A stretch of DNA of 18,535 bases from assembly GCA_904502025.1 (NCBI GenBank), contig CAJGDJ010000034.1, positions 1 through 18,535 on the forward strand, read 5' to 3'. Source of the DNA: an uncultured Muribaculaceae bacterium (GTDB taxonomy: Bacteria > Bacteroidota > Bacteroidia > Bacteroidales > Muribaculaceae). A program made the position numbers and the translations under genes. The notes below the pieces were generated by a model that saw only the letters and a program-made list of their open reading frames with translations, had not been told where the DNA came from and ran no database searches. Numbering within the stretch: position 1 is the stretch's first letter; every line of letters starts with the position of its first letter. This document shows, piece by piece, positions 1-6,398 of the stretch.

Positions 1-115
1 GTTTGATGATGTTGCCAGCTTTAGCATATTGACCACCGAAAATCTTAACGCCGAGTCGTTTGCTTTCCGATTCGCGTCCGTTCTTAGAACTACCTACACC
101 TTTCTTATGTGCCAT
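1..115 (-). CDS. rpmA: 50S ribosomal protein L27 (partial, N-terminal 38 residues)
   Basis: This is the start of the large-subunit ribosomal protein L27, which sits near the peptidyl transferase centre. The gene runs off the left edge of the window, so only its first 38 codons are visible. The minus-strand translation from the ATG at 115 begins MAHKKGVGSSKNGRESESK and continues with RLGVKIFGGQ, the highly conserved L27 amino terminus. The start lies 20 nt after the rplU stop codon, in the usual rplU-rpmA order, so the two genes are almost certainly co-transcribed from the promoter at 553-583. There is no N-terminal extension of the kind cleaved from L27 in Firmicutes. Identification is secure despite the truncation. 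Confidence 0.95.
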   Translation of the reverse strand, partial: MAHKKGVGSSKNGRESESKRLGVKIFGGQYAKAGNIIK

Positions 116-135
116 TTTCTTAAGATTTTAGAGGG

Positions 136-456
136 TTATGCGACTACGTCTTTAATCACTACTTGGGTGAAGCATTGGCGATGGCCGTTTTTACGGCGAT
201 AGCCTTTACGTCTTTTTTTCTTGAAGACGATAACTTTTTCACCTTTTACGAGGGGACGTTTTACCTCGCAAACTACTTTCGCTCCTTCTACGGTGGGAGC
301 ACCAACCTTAACGGCACCGTCGGCATCAGCGAGGAGAACACGGTCGAATTCTACTGTGTCGCCTTCTTTAACTTGCTCGCCGAGATAGTGAACATACAAG
401 AACTTGCCAGCTTCAGCTTTGAATTGTTGTCCTTGAATTTCTACGATAACGTACAT
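136..456 (-). CDS. rplU: 50S ribosomal protein L21
   Basis: This encodes ribosomal protein L21, a 23S rRNA-binding component of the large subunit. The 106-residue length is normal for the family. The N-terminus MYVIVEIQGQQFKAEAGKFL, the central acidic EGDTVEFDRVLL segment and the basic KKKRRKGYRRKNGHRQ stretch near residues 79-94 are typical L21 features. The ATG at 456 is the first in frame and starts with the conserved MY-VIVE sequence. The gene is first in an operon with rpmA 20 nt downstream. A strong Bacteroidetes-type promoter at 553-583 implies a 5' leader of roughly 90 nt. Confidence 0.97.
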   Translation of the reverse strand: MYVIVEIQGQQFKAEAGKFLYVHYLGEQVKEGDTVEFDRVLLADADGAVKVGAPTVEGAKVVCEVKRPLVKGEKVIVFKKKRRKGYRRKNGHRQCFTQVVIKDVVA

Positions 457-552
457 CTGTTAAATAAAATTATTACAGGTTACATCCGGTGGGCGAGGTG
501 CTAAAACTATTGCACACTGCTTAATTCTTGCCCATTACGGAAAAATTGCATG

Positions 553-583
553 CAAAGGTATGATTTTTTTCTGAAACTGCAAA
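553..583 (-). promoter_or_regulatory. Bacteroidetes sigma-ABfr-type promoter for rplU-rpmA
   Basis: On the minus strand there is TTTG (580-583), exactly 19 nt, then TACCTTTG (553-560). This is a perfect match to the Bacteroides consensus TTTG-N19-TAnnTTTG. Transcription would start near 546, giving a leader of about 90 nt before the rplU ATG at 456. It fits a highly expressed ribosomal protein operon. Confidence 0.88.
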
Positions 584-672
584 ATAAAAAATGGAATACA
601 CTGCAATCAAATCAAATTTTGTTCAAAGTGCAGGCTTAATTAGTGAGTAAGAAAATTAGGAAGTTTTTAGTT

Positions 673-1167
673 TTAGCGTTGAATTGTATAGCCTCCAAAT
701 TCGTTAGGACCATACACGTGATATTGTTTTAATGCGTATTTCTTTTCGGCTGCAGGACCTGATAGTGGGTAGCCGGGATTGTCAAATACATCAAATACGC
801 TACCACATTGAGGACATACGGCTTGGTGGTTTTTATGGTCAATAGATATTCTAATATTATTTTTAGCTTCGACCGGACAAGCCAAGTCATACGCTAAAGG
901 AACATTTATGATATTGCTTACAAGTAATACTCCTCCAAATCCGGTATAGGTTAAAGCTGTGTAAGGATAGTTTGATGGTGTGAGTTGCTCTTTGATAAAT
1001 TTTTCTGAGTCAAGGGCATGTGTTACTCCACCACATGATTCCCAAATTCCAGCATTTGAAAATTCGATATTTACTGCAAGAGGAGGAATGCGGTCATCGT
1101 TAATTGATTCGCATGATGATGCGAATAAAAACAAAAAGCAAAGTGTGCAGAGTAGCAGATGCTTCAT
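673..1167 (-). CDS. Lipoprotein with Rieske-like domain, non-canonical ligands
   Basis: This is a 164-residue putative lipoprotein: a hydrophobic signal (residues 4-16) ends in a lipobox ASSC with Cys19 as the likely lipidation site. The C-terminal half (about 90-152) resembles the Rieske [2Fe-2S] fold: AYDLACPVE, then AVCPQCGSVFDVF, then PLSGPA and a Leu-x-x-Tyr strand. Canonical Rieske boxes are C-x-H and C-x2-H. Here box I reads Cys97-Pro-Val99 and box II reads Cys118-Pro-Gln-Cys121, so neither histidine is present and three Cys remain; a further Cys45 lies upstream. Cluster or metal binding is therefore uncertain. The gene starts 9 nt after the argH stop, as the last gene of the pyrE operon. 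I infer a periplasmic or membrane-anchored redox or metal-binding role; the substrate is unknown. Confidence 0.75.
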   Translation of the reverse strand: MKHLLLCTLCFLFLFASSCESINDDRIPPLAVNIEFSNAGIWESCGGVTHALDSEKFIKEQLTPSNYPYTALTYTGFGGVLLVSNIINVPLAYDLACPVEAKNNIRISIDHKNHQAVCPQCGSVFDVFDNPGYPLSGPAAEKKYALKQYHVYGPNEFGGYTIQR

Positions 1168-1176
1168 CTTTACGAA

Positions 1177-2517
1177 TCAAGATTTTATGAGGCTGTCAAA
1201 TGCGTTATGATAGGTCTCAAAATCAAATTGGCTCAATGTGTTGTTAAATAATTTTGTAATTTGATCGTTGCAAAGGTTGCCTATTGAGCCTTCGTGGGTG
1301 TGTTTGATGTCGTAGCGTGGTTCAAAGTTGCCTGCTTCGATTTCAAGCCCCACTTGTTTGTATGAATCGCGGAAAGGCGTGCCTTCTGATACTCGACGAT
1401 TTACCTCTTCAACCGAATACATAAGTTTGTATCGAGGATCGGTTGCAATGTTGGTGTTGACTTTCACTTGTGATAACATTGAGTCAACCATGTTAATAAT
1501 ATCTATGATTGAGTCAAATGCAGGCAAGAAATTTTCTTTTATTAATTGTAAATCACGGAAATAACCTGAGGGGAGGTTGTTTGTGATTAAGGTAATTTCC
1601 ATAGGTAATGCCTGCAATTTGTTGCATTTTGCACGAGTCAATTCAAATACGTCAGGATTCTTTTTGTGTGGCATGATTGAAGAACCGGTAGTGAATTCAT
1701 CGGGCAACTTAATGAATCCAAAGTTTTGAGAATTGAACATGCAAGCATCAAACGCAAGTTTTGATAATGTTGCGGCAATGCCGGCGATAGCTTGAGTTAC
1801 TATTCTTTCGGTTTTTCCACGACCCATTTGGGCATATACCACGTTGTAGGCCATTGATTCAAAGCCAAGCAAGCGAGTGGTCATCTCACGATTGAGTGGA
1901 AATGATGAGCCATATCCGGCTGCAGAGCCGAGAGGATTGCGATTGGCTACTTTATATGCGGCTTGAAGTACGGTTAGGTCGTCGGCAAGGGATTCAGCGT
2001 AAGCACCAAACCATAATCCAAAAGATGAAGGCATCGCAACTTGCAAATGGGTATAGCCTGGGATTATTACGTCTTTATATTTGTCGCTTTGAGAGATTAG
2101 TGTTTCAAATAAACGTTTAACAGCCATTGCAACATCTTCAATTCGAGAGCGAGTGAAGAGTTTTAGATCAACTAAAACTTGGTCGTTGCGAGAGCGTCCG
2201 GAGTGGATTTTCTTTCCAATATCACCAAGGCTGCGGGTTAGCATCAATTCAACTTGGGAGTGAACATCTTCTACGCCTTCTTCAATGACAAATTTGCCAC
2301 TAATGGCAATGTCGTAGATTTTGCGTAGCTCGTTTAATAATAATTCAAGCTCATTGGATTCGAGCAAGCCAATGCTTTGAAGCATAGTGATGTGTGCCAT
2401 AGAGCCAAGCACATCAAACGGAGCGAGGTAGAGATCCATCTCGCGATCAAGCCCCACGGTATAGGCTTCTACATCGTGATCAACTTTAACGTTTTTCTCC
2501 CAAAGTTTTGATGCCAT
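1177..2517 (-). CDS. argH: Argininosuccinate lyase
   Basis: ArgH cleaves argininosuccinate to arginine and fumarate, the last step of arginine biosynthesis in the cytoplasm. The 446-residue protein belongs to the fumarase/aspartase superfamily. Its family signature GSSIMPHKKNPD is at residues 278-289 and includes the catalytic Ser loop. Other conserved segments are HSGRSRNDQV (105-114) and GYTHLQ (154-159), whose His acts in the superfamily active site. The length is slightly below the roughly 460 residues common in the family, and the protein looks complete. The ATG at 2517 lies 12 nt after the upstream SRPBCC gene, indicating translation from the pyrE operon mRNA. The C-terminal portion (after about 360) is more divergent than in proteobacterial ArgH, but no key residue appears lost. 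Confidence 0.96.
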   Translation of the reverse strand: MASKLWEKNVKVDHDVEAYTVGLDREMDLYLAPFDVLGSMAHITMLQSIGLLESNELELLLNELRKIYDIAISGKFVIEEGVEDVHSQVELMLTRSLGDIGKKIHSGRSRNDQVLVDLKLFTRSRIEDVAMAVKRLFETLISQSDKYKDVIIPGYTHLQVAMPSSFGLWFGAYAESLADDLTVLQAAYKVANRNPLGSAAGYGSSFPLNREMTTRLLGFESMAYNVVYAQMGRGKTERIVTQAIAGIAATLSKLAFDACMFNSQNFGFIKLPDEFTTGSSIMPHKKNPDVFELTRAKCNKLQALPMEITLITNNLPSGYFRDLQLIKENFLPAFDSIIDIINMVDSMLSQVKVNTNIATDPRYKLMYSVEEVNRRVSEGTPFRDSYKQVGLEIEAGNFEPRYDIKHTHEGSIGNLCNDQITKLFNNTLSQFDFETYHNAFDSLIKS

Positions 2518-2529
2518 AGTGAATTATCT

Positions 2530-2955
2530 TTATATAGTTCCGTTGAGTTGGCTAATCATTTCTCCAAATTTGTCGGCAGCTTCTTGCATTTTACCTCCAA
2601 TTAGAGGTCGCAACATTGCTGGTATTTCAACATCAATTGCGGTAACAACATTAGATGAAGTTGCATCAATAGCAGTGATGTCGATAATCATCGATAAGGG
2701 AATAGGTGACCCAACCGCAGAAAAAACAATGTGTCCTGGGGCTGTGCGTTCAGTAACTTTGAATTTTAATTGTCCAACTTGAGGAGTATTGATGCAAATA
2801 GCATCGGCTTCAAATGTAACGTCGCCCATTTTGGCACGATGTTCAGTGGGGATTTCTTCAATTCGTTTTTGGAATGAAGATATATCACTGAAGCGGTCAA
2901 ACAATACTTCAATAGGTTGGTTGACCGCAACAGGTTTGCTTTTGTATTTAGCCAT
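2530..2955 (-). CDS. SRPBCC-fold (START-like) family protein
   Basis: This is a 141-residue cytoplasmic protein with no signal peptide or membrane segment. The start AVNQPIEVLFDRFSDISSFQ resembles the opening strand and helix of SRPBCC/START-like proteins. The middle shows alternating beta-strands (VTFEADAICI, GQLKFKVTERTAPGHIVFSA, NVVTAIDVEIP) and the end is a long amphipathic helix (about 118-137), as expected for this fold. The fold builds a hydrophobic cavity, but no ligand can be predicted from sequence. It sits 15 nt after pyrE and 12 nt before argH, so it is co-transcribed with both. I infer a conserved housekeeping accessory role in Bacteroidales; the function is not known. Confidence 0.8.
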   Translation of the reverse strand: MAKYKSKPVAVNQPIEVLFDRFSDISSFQKRIEEIPTEHRAKMGDVTFEADAICINTPQVGQLKFKVTERTAPGHIVFSAVGSPIPLSMIIDITAIDATSSNVVTAIDVEIPAMLRPLIGGKMQEAADKFGEMISQLNGTI

Positions 2956-2970
2956 TTGTTTAATTAAAGT

Positions 2971-3621
2971 TTATTCAGCGTTAGGGTTTGATGGAGCCCA
3001 GTTAGCTGGATCTTTGCGCCATTCTTTAAGTGTTTCTATGTCTTCGGCTTTGATGTAGTTTGTAGCCAATGCTGCATCTAACATAGAGTTGTAGTTGCTC
3101 AAAGTGCGAAGAGTAACACCAGCTTTACGGAAGTTTTCGACTGCTACGGGGAATTCGTAAGTGAATATTGCTGCCATGCCAATTACGTCACAGCCTGCAG
3201 CACGAATAGCTTCTACAGTTTTCAAACTACTGCCACCGGTTGAAATTAGGTCTTCAATAACGACAACTTTTTGACCTGGCATTAGATTTCCTTCAATGAG
3301 ATTTTCAAGACCATGATTTTTGGGAGTTGCACGAACATATACGTATGGAAGTCCCAATGTGTCGGCAACAAGTGCACCTTGTGCGATTGCTCCTGTAGCA
3401 ACACCGGCAATTGCATCAACTTCGCCAAATTCTTCCATGATTAAGCGACAAAGTTCAACTTTGATAAAGCTGCGAATGTCGGGGTATGAAAGAGTTTTGC
3501 GGTTGTCGGTATATATTGGAGAGTTCCAACCAGAAGCCCATGTGAAAGGATTGTCGGGTTGTAATTTAATCGCACTGATTTTTAATAGCTTTTCAGCTAA
3601 AAGTTGTTCCATTCTGTCCAT
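2971..3621 (-). CDS. pyrE: Orotate phosphoribosyltransferase
   Basis: PyrE converts orotate and PRPP to orotidine 5'-monophosphate in de novo pyrimidine synthesis. The 216-residue protein has the type I phosphoribosyltransferase PRPP-binding motif VVVIEDLISTGGSS at 119-132. It also has the orotate/PRPP-site segments FTWASGWNSPIYTDNR (26-41) and YVRATPKNHG (95-104), the latter part of the flexible catalytic loop. Length is normal for the family. The ATG at 3621 is used; a second Met at codon 4 is an alternative start that would not change the domain. It is the first gene of a four-gene operon (pyrE, SRPBCC protein, argH, Rieske-like lipoprotein), with a likely promoter at 3653-3684. Confidence 0.96.
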   Translation of the reverse strand: MDRMEQLLAEKLLKISAIKLQPDNPFTWASGWNSPIYTDNRKTLSYPDIRSFIKVELCRLIMEEFGEVDAIAGVATGAIAQGALVADTLGLPYVYVRATPKNHGLENLIEGNLMPGQKVVVIEDLISTGGSSLKTVEAIRAAGCDVIGMAAIFTYEFPVAVENFRKAGVTLRTLSNYNSMLDAALATNYIKAEDIETLKEWRKDPANWAPSNPNAE

Positions 3622-3652
3622 ATTCTAAATAGGTATTAATTGATTTATGGCA

Positions 3653-3684
3653 CAAAATTAATGTATGCAAAGTGTAATTGCAAA
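3653..3684 (-). promoter_or_regulatory. Candidate Bacteroidetes promoter for the pyrE operon
   Basis: On the minus strand TTTG (3681-3684) is followed after 20 nt by TAATTTTG (3653-3660), which matches the TAnnTTTG -7 element. The spacing is one base longer than the ideal 19. The inferred start near 3646 leaves a leader of about 25 nt before the pyrE ATG. Confidence 0.6.
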
Positions 3685-3842
3685 TTATGACTTACGATTT
3701 TTATAATTAGAGAGTAAAAAAAAGAGTAAAATTGCAGAAAATATTATAAAATTGGAATAAAAGGGCACTTTTTGGTGAAAAATTAAACCATTTTGAATTA
3801 TTACGCTCTATAAAAGAAACGAACCAGTTAAAAATATTTGTC

Positions 3843-4673
3843 ATGAAAAGATTTTGGAAAACAGTATCGATCGCATTGATATGTGTAGCATTAGCATCTC
3901 CACAAATAGATGCTCGTGGAAGGAATAACAATGGTAATAATCGCAGTGTAAATGTTTCGGCATCTCAAAGTGGCAAATCTCGCCCAAATGCAAATAAAAG
4001 TAATGCTCCAAAACCAAGTAATAATAACTCACGTCCTGGAGGAAATCATGTGGGTAACAACAATACTTCAAAGCCTGGTAATAACAATGCACACCCTGGA
4101 GGAAACTACGGCAATAATAAGCCAGCAAAACCAAATTATGGACATGCTAATCATAAGGCACCAAATCATAATAACGTAGTTCGCCCACATTGCCCACCTG
4201 CACGTCCATATTATCGCCCAACGCCCCCACCTACATTCCGTCCATATAATGGATGTCCGGTTTTGAGGAGTGTATTTAGTATCACATTTGGTACAGCGAT
4301 TGATATTTCTCTTGATTATCTTAATCGTCATAGCTACAATGTATATCACTATGGTAATGATGTAATATATCTTCGCAATGTAACTGAAAATGGATATGTG
4401 TGGCCCGATGCAACCCTATATTTTGATGCACATGGATTGACCGGCTCTCAATTTATATATTCAACCAACTATAATAATCGCAGTCGTTACAATAACGTAT
4501 ATAATACATTATACAACCAATATGGAGCACCTATAAGTATGCAAAATACTAATAATGGAGTAATTGCTACATGGTGGGGATATGACGGACAATACATTTC
4601 ACTTGAATATAGCCCTAATTATACAAATAACGGTCAACTCCGTTACTTTACAACCTTATCATTCGGGGTGTAA
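3843..4673 (+). CDS. Secreted Asn/Pro/Gly-rich protein of unknown function
   Basis: This 276-residue protein starts with a clear signal peptide (about residues 1-24, MKRFWKTVSIALICVALASP followed by QIDA). Residues about 26-115 are low complexity and rich in Asn, Gly, Pro, Lys and His, with an imperfect 20-residue repeat centred on PGGN-x-x-GNN. At DNA level cctggagg recurs at 4035 and 4095, exactly 60 nt apart. A Pro/Tyr/Arg-rich hinge (about 118-140) leads to a C-terminal module of about 130 residues rich in Tyr, Asn and predicted beta-strands. I do not recognise this module. It is the only complete plus-strand gene in the window and is a single transcription unit between the divergent pyrE operon and the hairpin at 4704-4745. 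Likely exported to the periplasm or surface; a wall- or envelope-associated role is only a guess. Confidence 0.82.
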   Translation: MKRFWKTVSIALICVALASPQIDARGRNNNGNNRSVNVSASQSGKSRPNANKSNAPKPSNNNSRPGGNHVGNNNTSKPGNNNAHPGGNYGNNKPAKPNYGHANHKAPNHNNVVRPHCPPARPYYRPTPPPTFRPYNGCPVLRSVFSITFGTAIDISLDYLNRHSYNVYHYGNDVIYLRNVTENGYVWPDATLYFDAHGLTGSQFIYSTNYNNRSRYNNVYNTLYNQYGAPISMQNTNNGVIATWWGYDGQYISLEYSPNYTNNGQLRYFTTLSFGV

Positions 4674-4703
4674 ATTAGTCTTAGAATCAAATTAAGAAAA
4701 AAT

Positions 4704-4745
4704 GGCTGTGCAGAAATATTTTTAATGATATTTGAATGCACAGCC
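4704..4745. terminator. Bidirectional intrinsic terminator
   Basis: The perfect 9-bp arms ggctgtgca (4704-4712) and tgcacagcc (4737-4745) flank a second inner pairing, aaatat (4714-4719) with atattt (4728-4733). On the minus strand the hairpin is followed by a T-rich tract (complement of 4695-4702), so it should end the 4768-6279 transcript efficiently. On the plus strand it follows the 3843-4673 stop by 30 nt, with only a weak T tract after it. Confidence 0.8.
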
Positions 4746-4767
4746 TCCTTTATATAGATTAATATTA

Positions 4768-6279
4768 TTAATCTAAGAGTATAACTGATATATCTTTACA
4801 CCCACGAAATTGAGGCATTGATGCTCCAACTAATGCATTGATATAAGTGGGATCACAAATTACAAATTTTTTGCCATTGTGAATAAAATTGTCTCCTTTT
4901 ACATCTGTTGTGAAATGGATTGCTGTTGCCATGTGCCCTGGATAGTAAACCAATGCAACTTCAAGGTTCAGTAGATCGCGAATTAGGCGAGAAAATAAAA
5001 TTGAACGATCTTCACAATCACTATATGGATAATATAGAGTTTCATCGGGAAAAAATGCTCGGTCTTCTCCCCAGACATTCTTGTCAGATTTATAATCAAA
5101 GGCAGTTTGTACGAAGTTTAGAATTCGATCTGCTGCTTCAAGTTGACTAACATTTTCAATAGCTTTTTTTAATGTGGGATATAATGAGTTTTTTGCATTT
5201 TCACTTAGTGGGGTGTTAGCATATATAGCCCAGCGAGTCATAAAATTGTCGCCTATTTGTGAAGATGGATATGTATTATAAAAATCAATTAGTTGAGTAT
5301 TTACTGATATGGTGGCTTTGGCTTGTGTGTATTTGCTTGATTTAAGTTCTCTCCCAAAAGATGTTGTTTTACTAAGTATAGGGAGTTGTTGCATGTTGAA
5401 TGATAATGGTTGTTCGTTGGGGAATGAGCCTTCACAAATATTTAAGTTGTTGCCATTATACTCGAAAGGATAGAATTGAGTATTGTCAATATAAAAATAA
5501 ATAGAACCGTATATTGTATGATTACAAGCATATAACATATACAATTTACTGCCATTGGTCGCAAGTCGCATTTTATATCCTGATTGGCTGTAAATATATG
5601 CCATTAGTAAAGTCGCTTCGTTTGACCCTTTGGCTGTAAAAGTATTTGCTAATTCTTTAAGCATTAGTAAATAAGCCCAATCACAGAGATTGTATTTATC
5701 TCTAATTTCTAAACAATCATTTATAGCATTATTATATTGCGATGATGATAGCTTTTTCCATGCAGTTAGAATTGAAGAATTTGAGATATTTGGCAATACG
5801 AATTTTTGGGAATCTCCAAGTCTTACATTAAGATTGCACCCATAAAATATAAATGAAATAGAGTCATTATATTGTGGTTGTTCTTTAATTGGTTCGATTG
5901 GGCTTGGTCGTGGAATAGAAATTGGTAAGGAATTTATGTATTTATTAATAGGTGTGGTACGATCTTTAATTGGCTCGTTATTATATGGCTGAGGGGGTGT
6001 CGGGGTTTGATCTTGTTTTGTTGGAGTTTTTGAAGCGGAATACTTTTTCCATGTTTTTTTAATGAAATTGGCATATTCGTCATTTGCTTTTTCTCGAAAA
6101 TTTTCATAATCCTCATTCGCTTTTTTTTGAAAAGAATTATAATCATCGCTTGCCTGTTTTAGAAAAGTATCATATTCTTGACGAGTTCGTTTTTCAAACT
6201 CTTCAAAGGAATTTTGTGCATTTGAATAAAAAGGTAATGCACAAATCATAAATGAAATAATAAGCAATGAATGTCTCAT
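4768..6279 (-). CDS. Secreted transglutaminase-like protein with aromatic 11-mer repeats
   Basis: This is a 503-residue exported protein with a signal peptide ending around Ala21. Residues 25-79 contain five consecutive 11-residue units, each beginning [FY]-x-x-F: aromatic residues fall at 25/28, 36/39, 47/50, 58/61 and 69/72, and another Tyr follows at 80. The rest of each unit is charged and helix-forming. A Pro/Thr/Gln-rich linker follows (about 84-137). The C-terminal part (about 365-503) resembles transglutaminase-like cysteine peptidases: Cys422 in YSDCEDRS, His449 in YPGHMATAIHF and Asp476 in VICDPTY form a plausible Cys-His-Asp triad. The middle (140-360) is not recognised. The gene stands alone, with a terminator at 4704-4745. 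Substrate and reaction (peptidase or crosslinking) cannot be told from sequence. Confidence 0.85.
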   Translation of the reverse strand: MRHSLLIISFMICALPFYSNAQNSFEEFEKRTRQEYDTFLKQASDDYNSFQKKANEDYENFREKANDEYANFIKKTWKKYSASKTPTKQDQTPTPPQPYNNEPIKDRTTPINKYINSLPISIPRPSPIEPIKEQPQYNDSISFIFYGCNLNVRLGDSQKFVLPNISNSSILTAWKKLSSSQYNNAINDCLEIRDKYNLCDWAYLLMLKELANTFTAKGSNEATLLMAYIYSQSGYKMRLATNGSKLYMLYACNHTIYGSIYFYIDNTQFYPFEYNGNNLNICEGSFPNEQPLSFNMQQLPILSKTTSFGRELKSSKYTQAKATISVNTQLIDFYNTYPSSQIGDNFMTRWAIYANTPLSENAKNSLYPTLKKAIENVSQLEAADRILNFVQTAFDYKSDKNVWGEDRAFFPDETLYYPYSDCEDRSILFSRLIRDLLNLEVALVYYPGHMATAIHFTTDVKGDNFIHNGKKFVICDPTYINALVGASMPQFRGCKDISVILLD

Positions 6280-6354
6280 AATGTTAGTTCCTTTTTAGAT
6301 TTAATAATCATAATCTGATTAATGATTGTGCTATTTTGTGCTTTTAAGAAGTCA

Positions 6355-6387
6355 AAAGGCGATGTATTCTTTTGTTACATCGCCTTT
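6355..6387 (-). terminator. Intrinsic terminator after the GHL10 gene
   Basis: Perfect 12-bp arms aaaggcgatgta (6355-6366) and tacatcgccttt (6376-6387) enclose a 9-nt loop. It lies 11 nt beyond the stop of the 6399-9803 gene. The minus-strand 3' side ends in TTTT. It should separate that gene from the downstream 4768-6279 gene. Confidence 0.82.
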
Positions 6388-6398
6388 GATAATTTAGT

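Noticed and set aside
163..504. 113-codon open frame on the plus strand
   Set aside because: It is antisense to rplU, which is unmistakable on the minus strand; its translation shows no family signature.
3771..3840. TTTG-containing stretches ahead of the plus-strand gene at 3843
   Set aside because: No TTTG pair at 19-20 nt spacing followed by TAnnTTTG was found, so no promoter is called.
6304..6330. AATCAT/ATGATT inverted repeat ahead of the 4768-6279 gene
   Set aside because: Only six bases per arm in AT-rich sequence; not enough to call an operator.
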